Source of the DNA: Flavimaribacter sediminis
GTDB taxonomy: Bacteria; Pseudomonadota; Alphaproteobacteria; Rhizobiales; Rhizobiaceae
Direction: 5' to 3'
DNA: 64,000 nt
NCBI RefSeq assembly: GCF_019492055.1
Contig: NZ_JAICBX010000001.1
Coordinates: 1,302,001 to 1,366,000 of the forward strand
Shown here: positions 46,755-56,110 of the stretch, in pieces
Numbering within the stretch: position 1 is the stretch's first letter
How the letters are laid out: each line of letters starts with the position of its first letter
The notes under the pieces: generated by a model
Told to the model about the DNA's origin: nothing
The model's database searches: none
Seen by the model: the letters and a program-made list of their open reading frames with translations, nothing else
Made by a program: the position numbers and the translations under genes

Positions 46755-48332
46755 ATGCGGATATTCGCTTACAAGCCCGGGCATGACGGCCATGTCGCCG
46801 CGATCGAGGATGGCGGGCTCGTCTTCTCGATCGAGGCCGAAAAGGATTCCGGCAAGCGTTACGGCCCGGTCGCCACGGATATGCTGCTGGAGAGTCTGCA
46901 GAAGCTCGACTGGGTTCCTGACGTGATGGCGACGTCCGGCTGGATGCGTGAATTCCGGCCCATGGCCGACCCTATCGGCGCAGGCTATTACGGAATTGAC
47001 AGCGGCGCGGTCATTTCCAGCGAAACGAAGATGATGGGGCGGGATGTCCGCTATTTCTCGTCGTCGCACGAGCGATCCCACCTGATCGGCAGCTACGCCA
47101 TGTCGCCGTTTCCCCAGGGCGAGCCCGTCTATGCGCTCGTGTGGGAAGGCGTGATCGGCAACTTTTACCGGATTGACGAGAATCTGGTCATCACGAAAAT
47201 CGGTTCTCCCTTCAACGGTCCCGGCCATAAATACGGTTTCTTGTACGGATTGGCCGATCCGGCCTATCCGTTTGACGCGAGGAAGTCGCGCAGGGAAGAC
47301 GCCGGAAAGCTGATGGCGCTGTCTGGTTTCGGCGAAGACGTTCCGGAGACGCCGGAAGAATCGGCTTTGATCGAGCGTATCCTCGGCTGGGACGCCAGCG
47401 AATATCCGCTGTTGAAGAAAGATTTCGCTGATTCTCCATTCTGCAATATCGGGCTCGATAGCCAGGAGTTCCGAAATCTCGCCAAACGGTTTCAGAACGA
47501 GATCTTCGGGCGTTTTTATGCATTCGCCGAAGAGAACATGAAAGAGCGGCTGCCGATCCTCGTTTCCGGGGGATGCGGCCTGAATTGCGACTGGAATAGC
47601 GATTGGCGCGGCTGCGGGTTGTTCGCTGACGTCTTCGTGCAGCCCTGCACAAACGACTCCGGTTCGGCAATCGGAACGGCGGCAGACGCCCAGTTCCATT
47701 ACACCGGAAACGCCAAGCTGGACTGGACCGTCTACGCAGGCGAAGGCTTTGTCCACGACGGCGCGGATCTTGGTGATTTTGAAGTCGCGCCCCTCGATCT
47801 CCAGGACTTTGTCACGGAACTGTCGGACGCCAAGATATTTGCCTGGGTCAATGGCCGCTACGAAATCGGTCCGCGTGCGCTGGGCAACCGTTCTCTGATC
47901 GCCGCGCCGTTCACCACCGAAACGCACCGTCGCCTCAACGCAATCAAGAAACGCGAAAGTTTTCGACCGATCGCGCCCATTTTGATGGAAGAGGAACTCG
48001 ACAGGCTCTTCAACAATCACGGCCCCAGTCCGCACATGCTGTACTTCCAGACCGTAAAAACTGATTCGCTCAAGGCTGTCACGCATGTCGACGGTTCGGC
48101 CAGAGCTCAAACGGTCACTGCTCAGCAAAATCCGGAAATGTACAGGCTGCTGGAAACGTTTCGGGCGAAAACCGGGTACGGAGTGTTGTGCAACACATCG
48201 CTTAACTTCAACGGTCGGGGCTTCATCAACAGGATGAGCGATCTGGTCGCATACGCTCTGCAGACAGGCCTGGACGGTTTTGTGGTCGACGGGACCATTT
48301 ACCGCCGCCATGATCATGCCGGCGTTTCCTGA
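46755..48332 (+). CDS. O-carbamoyltransferase (NodU/CmcH/TobZ family)
   Basis: These enzymes make carbamoyl-AMP from carbamoyl phosphate and ATP and transfer the carbamoyl group to a hydroxyl of a sugar or antibiotic. The 525-residue product has the N-terminal Kae1-like domain with the metal-binding pattern SSHERSH (near residue 98) and VSGGCGLNC. The C-terminal domain has GRYEIGPRALGNRSLIA, KKRESFRPIAPILMEE and LCNTSLNFNGRGFIN. The acceptor is unknown; a surface glycan is possible because glycosyltransferases follow at 55-60 kb. The start has only a weak ribosome binding site. Confidence 0.9.
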   Translation: MRIFAYKPGHDGHVAAIEDGGLVFSIEAEKDSGKRYGPVATDMLLESLQKLDWVPDVMATSGWMREFRPMADPIGAGYYGIDSGAVISSETKMMGRDVRYFSSSHERSHLIGSYAMSPFPQGEPVYALVWEGVIGNFYRIDENLVITKIGSPFNGPGHKYGFLYGLADPAYPFDARKSRREDAGKLMALSGFGEDVPETPEESALIERILGWDASEYPLLKKDFADSPFCNIGLDSQEFRNLAKRFQNEIFGRFYAFAEENMKERLPILVSGGCGLNCDWNSDWRGCGLFADVFVQPCTNDSGSAIGTAADAQFHYTGNAKLDWTVYAGEGFVHDGADLGDFEVAPLDLQDFVTELSDAKIFAWVNGRYEIGPRALGNRSLIAAPFTTETHRRLNAIKKRESFRPIAPILMEEELDRLFNNHGPSPHMLYFQTVKTDSLKAVTHVDGSARAQTVTAQQNPEMYRLLETFRAKTGYGVLCNTSLNFNGRGFINRMSDLVAYALQTGLDGFVVDGTIYRRHDHAGVS

Positions 48333-48945
48333 ATCCGTTCCGCTCTTGTATGTGGTGCGCCACGGGCGGACGCTTTGGAACGACCAGGGGCGCTTTCAGG
48401 GGCTGGCGGATATTGATTTGAATGACGAGGGCAGGGCGGAGGCTGTAGCTGCTGGTCTGCGTCTGAGATCTTTGCTCAACGACAGAGATCAGACGATCGA
48501 TCAATTCGACATACTGTCCTCACGGTTGATCAGAGCCCAAAACACCGCGGAGATTCTTTGCCAGGTCAACGGCTCCGAGGTATCTCGCATTCGTTTTGAT
48601 CAGAGGCTCGGCGAATTATCGTTCGGCGAGTGGGAAGGGATGACCACTTTGGAGGTCAAGTCGCGTTTCCCGGCCTTGAGAAAACAGCGGAAAACCGACC
48701 GCTGGAACTTTCGTCCTCCTGGAGGAGAGAGTTACGCCGATGCAACGCCGCGAATAAAAAACATGTTTCTTGATTTTCGTCGGCCATCAATTCTGGTTTG
48801 TCATACAGGTGTGATGCGAATAATACTTCATCTGCTGGGAAAGATGCCTGAAAGCGACGCCTCGATCCATGTAATCGGGCATGGTGATATTCTGATTTGG
48901 TCTGACGGCCGGCTGATTTGTGATGAATCCCCATTGCAAATGTGA
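48310..48945 (+). CDS. Histidine phosphatase-family protein (phosphoglycerate mutase-like)
   Basis: A 211-residue branch-1 histidine phosphatase. The nucleophile motif is VRHGRTLWNDQGRFQG (His18). The acid region LGELSFGEWEGM and the second histidine in LVCHTGVMR are present. The start is uncertain: ATG codons at 48310 and 48316 both lie inside the 3' end of the carbamoyltransferase gene, a 23-base overlap that suggests coupled expression. It may remove a phosphate from a sugar or nucleotide connected to the carbamoyltransferase reaction; that is inference. Confidence 0.85.
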   Translation: MIMPAFPESVPLLYVVRHGRTLWNDQGRFQGLADIDLNDEGRAEAVAAGLRLRSLLNDRDQTIDQFDILSSRLIRAQNTAEILCQVNGSEVSRIRFDQRLGELSFGEWEGMTTLEVKSRFPALRKQRKTDRWNFRPPGGESYADATPRIKNMFLDFRRPSILVCHTGVMRIILHLLGKMPESDASIHVIGHGDILIWSDGRLICDESPLQM

Positions 48946-49016
48946 CCATACTGTGGAAGCTGATGTGAAAAAAATCGACAAGCGTTTGATGCCGGGGACA
49001 GGATGGTTTTTGTGCA

Positions 49017-50918
49017 ATGAGTGAAGCTCCGCCAGATTTGCTGCGCGTGGAAGATTTGCACGTGGAGATTGGCCCGCAAGAGAGCAAGGTTGAAGTTGTC
49101 AAGGGCGTCAGTTTTCGAATTCCCAAGGGCAAGACGGTGGCGCTGGTCGGTGAATCCGGCTCCGGGAAATCGATCATTGCCCAGACAATCATGGGTATTT
49201 TGCCGGATATCGCCGATATTACAGAAGGTTCGATAAAGTTCTTCGATCCAGACAAGAACGGCGAATTCGTCGATATCGCGACCTTGCCGCGCGATGGCAA
49301 AAGAATGCGCAATCTGCGCGGCGGACGCATTTCAATCATCTTCCAGGAGCCGATGACGTCGCTGTCTCCGGTCCACACCGTTGGCAACCAGATCGATGAA
49401 GCCCTGTATCTGCATCGCGATGTGTCGAAGAAGGAATGCCGCGAACTGACCGAACAGATGCTCGCGCTGGTCGGCTTTCCAAATCCCTCGCGCGCTTACG
49501 GCATGTACGCGATGGAGTTGTCCGGAGGGTTGCGCCAGCGCGCCATGATCGCCATGGCGCTGGTGTGCAACCCGGCCCTTTTGATCGCGGACGAACCCAC
49601 GACGGCGCTCGACGTCACCGTCCAGGCGCAGGTGCTCGCCGTGCTGAAGGACGTGCAGCGCAAGCTGGGCATGTCGCTGCTGCTGATCACCCATGATCTC
49701 GGCGTTGTCGCGAACATGGCGGACGAAATCCTGGTGCTCTATCACGGTACGCTGATGGAGGCTGGAACGCTCGACGAGATATTTACCAATCCCCAGCACC
49801 CGTATCTGCTTGCGTTGCTGGCGGCCGTTCCACGAGTCGACATGCAGCCTGGCGAGAAGCTGGTCGCGCTGCGCGAAGTGACACAGGAACTGCCCGAGTC
49901 CTTCAAGGAGAAGGCGAAGGAGCGGAAGCACGGCGAAGACGAAAAGATCTTGCGGGTGAGCAATCTTTCGAAAAGCTTCGCCGTCAAGAGTGAGCAAAGC
50001 CTGTTTGGATCCGCCGGAGAACATGTCCTCGCAGTCGACAACGTGTCTTTTTCCGTCCGTCATGGCGAATGTTTCGGTTTGGTCGGCGAAAGCGGTTGCG
50101 GAAAAACCACGCTCAGCAAGATGATCATGCGGGCGCTGACGCCGACATCCGGTGAGATCTATTTCTCGGATGAGGATGGCGAGGTCGATCTCGCCCACCT
50201 CAAGGGCAAGGCGCTGTTTAAGCAGCGGCGACGCATCCAGATGGTCTTCCAGGATCCGTTTTCGTCACTCAGTCCGCGCTCCACTGTCATGAACATCCTT
50301 TCGGAGCCGCTTGAGATTCATGGAATTGGAAATCGGCAATGGCGTCGCGAGAGAGCCAAGGAGCTGATGACGATGGTCGGCCTGTCGCCGACATTGCTCA
50401 ACCGATACCCGCACAGTTTCTCGGGCGGTCAGCGCCAGCGTATCGGTATCGCGCGCGCGCTCGCGCTCGATCCCGACCTGCTGATCTGCGACGAGCCGGT
50501 GTCGGCGCTTGATGTGTCGGTTCAGGCGCAGATACTCAACCTGTTGACCAGGCTTCGGAAAGAACTGAACCTGACGTCCGTTTTCATTTCCCACAATCTG
50601 GCCGTGGTCAATTACGTCGCCGACCGCGTCGCCGTCATGAGAGGCGGACGGATCGTCGAAATCGCGCCGGGCGAAGTCCTGTTCCGCGACCCGGTTCACC
50701 CCTATACCCAGAATTTGTTCAAATCGATTCCCACGACCGATCTCAATCATCCGCTTTCGCTGGATGAGACAAACCTGCTTTCGATCGGTACGCCTGACGA
50801 GTGGGATCAACGTTTCGTGCCCGAAGGACCGGGCGCGCCCATGGAGATGCTCGAAGTCGGGCCGGATCATTTCGTTCTTGTTCGGCCGAGCAGTGTTACA
50901 AGGAGGATGGTGGCATGA
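49017..50918 (+). CDS. Double ATPase of a family-5 ABC importer
   Basis: A 633-residue protein with two nucleotide-binding domains. Domain 1 (about 8-290) has Walker [10 protein letters not shown], signature [10 protein letters not shown] and Walker [13 protein letters not shown]. Domain 2 (about 315-575) has [19 protein letters not shown] and [12 protein letters not shown]. Isoleucine replaces the usual Thr/Ser right after the first GKS. Each domain carries the oligopeptide-type C-terminal extension. The stop overlaps the binding-protein start by four bases (ATGA). It energises the permeases encoded downstream. Confidence 0.92.
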   Translation: MSEAPPDLLRVEDLHVEIGPQESKVEVVKGVSFRIPKGKTVALVGESGSGKSIIAQTIMGILPDIADITEGSIKFFDPDKNGEFVDIATLPRDGKRMRNLRGGRISIIFQEPMTSLSPVHTVGNQIDEALYLHRDVSKKECRELTEQMLALVGFPNPSRAYGMYAMELSGGLRQRAMIAMALVCNPALLIADEPTTALDVTVQAQVLAVLKDVQRKLGMSLLLITHDLGVVANMADEILVLYHGTLMEAGTLDEIFTNPQHPYLLALLAAVPRVDMQPGEKLVALREVTQELPESFKEKAKERKHGEDEKILRVSNLSKSFAVKSEQSLFGSAGEHVLAVDNVSFSVRHGECFGLVGESGCGKTTLSKMIMRALTPTSGEIYFSDEDGEVDLAHLKGKALFKQRRRIQMVFQDPFSSLSPRSTVMNILSEPLEIHGIGNRQWRRERAKELMTMVGLSPTLLNRYPHSFSGGQRQRIGIARALALDPDLLICDEPVSALDVSVQAQILNLLTRLRKELNLTSVFISHNLAVVNYVADRVAVMRGGRIVEIAPGEVLFRDPVHPYTQNLFKSIPTTDLNHPLSLDETNLLSIGTPDEWDQRFVPEGPGAPMEMLEVGPDHFVLVRPSSVTRRMVA

Positions 50919-52816
50919 AAAGAGGCCTGCTCTACACATTGATGGTCTGTCTTATGTTCGTCGCCGGTGCTGCTCAAGCAGACCAGGCGTTGAAGGAGCC
51001 GCCCATCTTCGCGCCGCTCGTCGAATCCGGCAAGTTGCCGCCAATGAAGGAGCGTTTGCCGAAAGATCCGTTCGTGGTGGATTTCGAGAAGGAGTCCAAA
51101 ACGATCGGTCGTTATTGTTGCCAGCTCGTGACCCTGCTTGGCAGCGCCAAGGACATTCGCATGATGACTGTCTACGGCTATGCGCGCCTGATCGGCTTCG
51201 GACCCGACTACAAGCTCAGGCCTGATATTCTGGAGAGCTTCGAGTCCGAAGAAGGGCGAATTTTTACCCTACGCATTCGCGAAGGACACAAATGGTCTGA
51301 CGGCGAGCCGTTCACCTCCGAAGATTTCCGGTATTTCTGGGAGGATGTCGCCAACAATGAAGAACTGTCGGGATCCGGCATACCGCAGGTCCTGCTTTCC
51401 AACGGCAAGCCTCCGAAGTTCGAAATCATCGACGATCGAACGGTGCGCTATACATGGGAGGATCCAAATCCTGCTTTTCCGCTTGGCCTTGCAGGTCCGA
51501 GCCCGGAATACATCTACATGCCGTCTCACTATATGAAGCAGTTCCACACCACCTATAACGATGCGGATACACTCGCGAAAATGGCCGAGGAAGGCGGGTA
51601 TCGCAACTGGGCTGCGATGCATACCGTCAAGGGACGGCAATACCGCACGGAAAATCCGGAGTTGCCGACCCTGCAGCCATGGCGCAACACCACTGACGGG
51701 CCGTCAAAGCGTTATGTCTTTGAACGCAATCCCTACTACCATCGCGTCGATCCGAATGGTCAGCAACTTCCCTATATCGATGAAGTGATCATTCTGACTG
51801 AGTCGGTCGATATCATTCCGGCCAAAGCCGGGGCGGGAGAGAGCGATCTTCAGGCCCGTTACCTGCATTTCGATGATTACACTTTCCTGAAGCAGGGTGA
51901 GGAAAACCAGGACTACAATGTCCTTTTGTGGCGCAACGGCGTCGCCAACCAGATTTCGCTCTATCCAAATCTCAATGTGAGCGATCCGGAGTGGAACAAG
52001 CTCAATCAGGACGTCCGCTTTCGCCGCGCCCTGTCGCTCGGGCTCAATCGCGATGAGATAAACCAGCAGCTTTTCTTCGGTCTCGCGAAGCCAGGCGGCG
52101 ATACGGTCCTTCAGGAATCGCCTCTTTACAAGGAAGAGTATGCGAGCGCTTGGACAGATCTCGATGTTGAAGCGGCGAACAAGCTTCTCGACGAGATCGG
52201 CCTGACCGAGCGCGACTCCAAGGGCGTCCGTTTGCTGCCGAATGGCAAGCCGATGGAGCTGATCGTCGAAAGCGCGGGCGAGAGCACTGAGGAAACCGAT
52301 GCGCTTGAACTCATTCGCTATCATTGGGAACAACTCGGCATCAAGGTTTTCACCCGTACCCTGCAGCGTGACATTCAGCGTCGCCGCTTCCTGACTGGCG
52401 AAACCATCATGACGATATCCAAGGGACTGGATATCGGTCTTGCGACGCCCGAAACCAATCCGGAACAGCTTGCGCCTGTTTCGCCTTCACAGCCGAACTG
52501 GCCGAAATGGGGGCAGTATACGGAGACAGGCGGAAAGGCCGGTGAGCCCGTGTCGCTTCCGGCGGCCGAGAGGCTTCTCGAACTCTACAATTGGTGGAGG
52601 CAGTCAACCAATGTCGATCAGCAGGAAGCGATCTGGGCGGAAATGCTTGAGATTTATTCCGAGAATGTCTTCTCGATCGGAGTTGCGCGAGAAACGATCC
52701 AGCCGGTCGTTGTCGACAAGAAACTGCAAAACGTTCCTGCTGACGCTATGTTCGCCTGGTCGCCTACGGCCTTCTTCGGGATCTTTCGACCCGACACATT
52801 CTGGTTCGAAGAATAG
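50915..52816 (+). CDS. Family-5 ABC substrate-binding protein, large type
   Basis: A 633-residue periplasmic protein with a Sec signal peptide (residues 1-22, ending AAQA). Family-5 features are FTLRIREGHKWSDGEPFTSEDF (around residue 115) and VRFRRALSLGLNRDEINQQLF in the second lobe. It is about 100 residues longer than dipeptide-binding proteins, as in the alpha-galactoside/agrocinopine-type group of rhizobia. The ligand could therefore be a peptide, an oligosaccharide or an opine. Two cysteines (RYCCQLV) occur early in the mature protein. Confidence 0.88.
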   Translation: MKRGLLYTLMVCLMFVAGAAQADQALKEPPIFAPLVESGKLPPMKERLPKDPFVVDFEKESKTIGRYCCQLVTLLGSAKDIRMMTVYGYARLIGFGPDYKLRPDILESFESEEGRIFTLRIREGHKWSDGEPFTSEDFRYFWEDVANNEELSGSGIPQVLLSNGKPPKFEIIDDRTVRYTWEDPNPAFPLGLAGPSPEYIYMPSHYMKQFHTTYNDADTLAKMAEEGGYRNWAAMHTVKGRQYRTENPELPTLQPWRNTTDGPSKRYVFERNPYYHRVDPNGQQLPYIDEVIILTESVDIIPAKAGAGESDLQARYLHFDDYTFLKQGEENQDYNVLLWRNGVANQISLYPNLNVSDPEWNKLNQDVRFRRALSLGLNRDEINQQLFFGLAKPGGDTVLQESPLYKEEYASAWTDLDVEAANKLLDEIGLTERDSKGVRLLPNGKPMELIVESAGESTEETDALELIRYHWEQLGIKVFTRTLQRDIQRRRFLTGETIMTISKGLDIGLATPETNPEQLAPVSPSQPNWPKWGQYTETGGKAGEPVSLPAAERLLELYNWWRQSTNVDQQEAIWAEMLEIYSENVFSIGVARETIQPVVVDKKLQNVPADAMFAWSPTAFFGIFRPDTFWFEE

Positions 52817-52824
52817 CAGGCAGT

Positions 52825-53823
52825 ATGCTCAGATATATCATCTTTCGCTTTTTCGCGATGGTTCCGACGCTGCTTATCGCCAGCGTCCTTATCTTCTCGA
52901 TTATCGAACTTCCGCCCGGCGACTATTTCGAGACCTATGTCGCGGAATTGCAGGCGTCGGGCGAGACGGTCGATCCGCAGAAGATCGAATATCTGCGCAA
53001 GGAATACGGCTTCGACAAGCCGGTCTGGCAGCGTTACTTCAGCTGGGTCTGGGGTATGACCCATGGCGATTTCGGCTATTCGTTCGAGTATGAAAGGCCG
53101 GTTTCGGAGCTGATCGGATCGCGGCTAATGCTGACGATGCTATTGTCCTTCGTGACCATCATATTTACGTGGGTCGTCGCCTTTCCAATCGGCATCTACT
53201 CTGCAACGCATAAATACTCGTTCGGCGATTACAGTTTCACTTTTCTGGGACTGATTGGCCTCGCCACGCCGAACTTCCTGCTTGCCCTTGTGATGATGTA
53301 TTTCGCCAAGGTGTGGTTTGGCACGTCCATCGGCGGCCTGATGGATCCGGTCTATATAGATCAGCCGATGAGCTGGGGGAAATTCGGATCTATCGCCGAA
53401 CATATGATCATACCGGTTGTCGTCATTGGAACGGCCGGAACGGCCGCGATGATCCGGCGTATCCGTGCAAACCTTCTTGATGAGCTCAAGAAGCAATATG
53501 TGATAACCGCCCGTGCGAAGGGGTTGCCGCCGACCCGTACAGTGTTGAAATATCCGTTCCGCATGTCGTTGAACTTCTTCATTGCCGACATTGGCAGCAT
53601 TCTGCCCAATATCGTTTCCGGCGCGGAAGTGGTTGCGATCGTCCTGTCGCTCGAAACGACAGGCCCGCTGCTCATCCGCGCCCTTAAAAGCCAGGACATG
53701 TATCTGGCCGGTTCGTTCCTGATGTTCCTTGCAGTGCTGACCGTCATCGGTGTGCTGATTTCAGATATCGCGCTCGCGATCCTCGATCCACGCATCAGGC
53801 TCCAGGGAAAACCGGAAAAATGA
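52825..53823 (+). CDS. Family-5 ABC permease (DppB-like)
   Basis: Inner-membrane subunit, 332 residues, with six hydrophobic segments. Recognisable parts are MTHGDFGYSFEYERPVSEL and the EAA loop near residues 220-245 (TARAKGLPPTRTVLKYPFR). It starts eight bases after the binding-protein gene and overlaps the next permease by four bases. Normal for the family. Confidence 0.9.
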   Translation: MLRYIIFRFFAMVPTLLIASVLIFSIIELPPGDYFETYVAELQASGETVDPQKIEYLRKEYGFDKPVWQRYFSWVWGMTHGDFGYSFEYERPVSELIGSRLMLTMLLSFVTIIFTWVVAFPIGIYSATHKYSFGDYSFTFLGLIGLATPNFLLALVMMYFAKVWFGTSIGGLMDPVYIDQPMSWGKFGSIAEHMIIPVVVIGTAGTAAMIRRIRANLLDELKKQYVITARAKGLPPTRTVLKYPFRMSLNFFIADIGSILPNIVSGAEVVAIVLSLETTGPLLIRALKSQDMYLAGSFLMFLAVLTVIGVLISDIALAILDPRIRLQGKPEK

Positions 53824-54998
53824 ACGATTCGTCTTTGCCCAGACCGGGGAAGCCCCTTGGACACTACGTCTCGACCGCCGAGTTCGATCCCTATTCGATC
53901 GAGCAACTCACGCCCGAGCAGGAGAAGTATTTCTTCGCCTCGCAGCGTCAGCTTATCTGGTGGAAATTCAAGAAACACCGCGTGGCCTACTGGTCGGCGC
54001 TCATTCTCCTGTTTTTCTATGTGGTCATCGCCTTCGCAGAGTTCATCGCGCCTTACGAACTGACGCGGCGCCATCAGGATTCCATTTATGCGCCGCCTCA
54101 AGGCGTCCATTTCTTCAAGGATGGCGAGTTCGTCGGACCCTTTGTCTATCAGCGTGTCCGTACGCTCGATATGGATCTCCTGAAACGCAAATACGCCGCC
54201 AACGAAGCCAAGACCTATCGGGTCGGCTTTTTCTGCGACGGCGACGAATACAAGCTTTGGGGGCTTATTCCGTCCAGCAAACATCTATTCTGCATCAGGG
54301 ATGGAGGCACATTGTTCCTGCTTGGAACGGACAGGCTCGGGCGAGACTTGTTCTCCCGAATAATCTATGGCGCCCGTATCTCGTTGACGATCGGTCTGAT
54401 CGGCGTCGCCGTGAGCTTCATTCTCGGCATCTCGATCGGCGGTCTTGCAGGCTATTATGGCGGCTGGGTCGACAATATCGTCCAGCGGATGATCGAAGTG
54501 CTTCAGTCCATACCCAGCATTCCCCTCTGGCTGGCGCTCGCAGCGATCATGCCGGTCACCTGGAGTCCCTTGCTCGTCTATTTCGGCATCACGATTATTC
54601 TTGGCCTGCTCGACTGGACGGGAATGGCGCGCGCCGTGCGCTCCAAGCTTCTTTCGCTCAGAGAGGAGGACTACGTCATGGCCGCGCAGCTTATGGGCGC
54701 GAGGCCAAGTCGAATAATTGCGCGGCACCTGATTCCGGGCTTCATGAGCCACCTGATTGCATCAGCCACGATTACCATTCCCACGATGATCCTGGGTGAA
54801 ACCGCCCTGAGCTTCCTGGGGCTCGGTTTGAGGCCTCCGGTCACGAGCTGGGGCGTTCTTCTCAACGAAGCGCAAAACATCAGCGTTGTCGTGCTCTATC
54901 CATGGCTGATCCTACCCGTTGTTCCGGTCATCGTGGTGATCCTCGCCTTCAATTTCATGGGCGATGGCCTGCGCGATGCAGCCGATCCCTATCAGTAG
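53820..54998 (+). CDS. Family-5 ABC permease (DppC-like) with large external insertion
   Basis: The 392-residue protein is about 100 residues longer than typical DppC. It has a cytoplasmic N-terminus of about 55 residues and one membrane segment (ALILLFFYVVIAFAEFIAPY). A hydrophilic stretch of roughly 90 residues follows, with two cysteines (FFCDGDEY, HLFCIRDG), before the conserved LLGTDRLGRDLFSRIIYGAR. The EAA loop is YVMAAQLMGARPSRIIARH. It ends the importer operon; its stop lies two bases before the stop of the convergent glycosyltransferase gene. Confidence 0.88.
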   Translation: MNDSSLPRPGKPLGHYVSTAEFDPYSIEQLTPEQEKYFFASQRQLIWWKFKKHRVAYWSALILLFFYVVIAFAEFIAPYELTRRHQDSIYAPPQGVHFFKDGEFVGPFVYQRVRTLDMDLLKRKYAANEAKTYRVGFFCDGDEYKLWGLIPSSKHLFCIRDGGTLFLLGTDRLGRDLFSRIIYGARISLTIGLIGVAVSFILGISIGGLAGYYGGWVDNIVQRMIEVLQSIPSIPLWLALAAIMPVTWSPLLVYFGITIILGLLDWTGMARAVRSKLLSLREEDYVMAAQLMGARPSRIIARHLIPGFMSHLIASATITIPTMILGETALSFLGLGLRPPVTSWGVLLNEAQNISVVVLYPWLILPVVPVIVVILAFNFMGDGLRDAADPYQ

Positions 54999-55000
54999 AT

Positions 55001-56110
55001 CTATCCGAGATCTCTGATCGCCTTGCCCAGAGTGGTCGCTGCGGCGGCCACATCGTGGCGTTCTCGCACATAGGCGGCTCCCGCATTGCCGAGCGAACGC
55101 CGAAGAGACGGATCAGCCAGAAGACGACGGAGCGCCGCCGCCATGCCCTGGTTGTCCTTTGCAAGCAAACCGGTCTGACCATTGTCAACCACGGCGGGAA
55201 CGCCGACGTTATCGAGCGCGACGACAGGCGCGCCTCGCGACTGGGCTTCGAGATAGACCATTCCGATAGGCTCGCGAATGCCAGGCCAAACAAAGATATC
55301 CGAGCGGTCCATCAAGTCGAACATCATCTGGTGTTCGACATTGCCGAGCAACTTCAGACGCTCCGGCGCAATGAAGGAAAGCAGTTCTTCTATTGTGTCT
55401 CGCTCCGGGCCGTCTCCGGCGACAACCAGGTTCCAGCGGTCATGGCCGATCGCCAACAGGGACGCGGCGAGGGATTCGTAGCACTGCAGCTTCTTGCCGG
55501 GCCGCATCATTCCGGCGGTCATCAACACCGGATCGTCATTTTCGAAGAGTGAAGGGCATTGCCGCGCCTTGTCGGGTTGAACCGACAGGTCGAGAAATGG
55601 CGCCAGTCGCTTCGCAGACCGCATGTCCGGCATAAAGCTTTCCAGATAAGCCCAGTCGCTATCCTTCAATACAAAATTGATTGCCGCTGCCTTGACCGCT
55701 TCCCTTGTCGCCAACCTGCCTTTTTCCCAGTCCGCATCGCTGTCTTGCGCAGTCCGTGCGGCTTCCGCAGTCGCATAGGGGACGCCGAATTCGCGTGAAA
55801 AATACGGTCCCAGCCAGTCGGGCGATTTGCAGTAGGGGTGATAGGTAAACCAGAGATCGGGGCGCATTTGCGGGTCTTGTAACCAGCTTTCCCGAATTCG
55901 CGCCTTTTCGACCTCCACCTCGTTGTAGCGTCGGGCGTAAAGATCGGGATCAGCGCGCTTCTGATAGCTCTTGACCTGTGATGCGAGCGTCACGTCGAAG
56001 CCGGCCTTGGCAAGGGCGCGCATGAGCAGACGCGCAATTTCCCGATCGCCGGACGGGTGCGGATCGTTCGGAGACTTCAGAGGCGCGTAGAAGGCGATCT
56101 TTTGGATCAT
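55001..56110 (-). CDS. Glycosyltransferase family 4-like protein
   Basis: GT-B glycosyltransferase of 369 residues. The C-terminal nucleotide-sugar domain has VLMTAGMMRPGKKLQCYESL, LVVAGDGPERDTIEELL and the retaining motif region IFVWPGIREPIGMVYLEAQS, with the E-x7-E pattern (EPIGMVYLE). The N-terminal acceptor domain begins IAFYAPLKSPNDPHPSGD. It is the last of four overlapping minus-strand glycosyltransferase genes (four-base overlap with the preceding gene). Sugar and acceptor are unknown. Confidence 0.87.
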   Translation of the reverse strand: MIQKIAFYAPLKSPNDPHPSGDREIARLLMRALAKAGFDVTLASQVKSYQKRADPDLYARRYNEVEVEKARIRESWLQDPQMRPDLWFTYHPYCKSPDWLGPYFSREFGVPYATAEAARTAQDSDADWEKGRLATREAVKAAAINFVLKDSDWAYLESFMPDMRSAKRLAPFLDLSVQPDKARQCPSLFENDDPVLMTAGMMRPGKKLQCYESLAASLLAIGHDRWNLVVAGDGPERDTIEELLSFIAPERLKLLGNVEHQMMFDLMDRSDIFVWPGIREPIGMVYLEAQSRGAPVVALDNVGVPAVVDNGQTGLLAKDNQGMAAALRRLLADPSLRRSLGNAGAAYVRERHDVAAAATTLGKAIRDLG

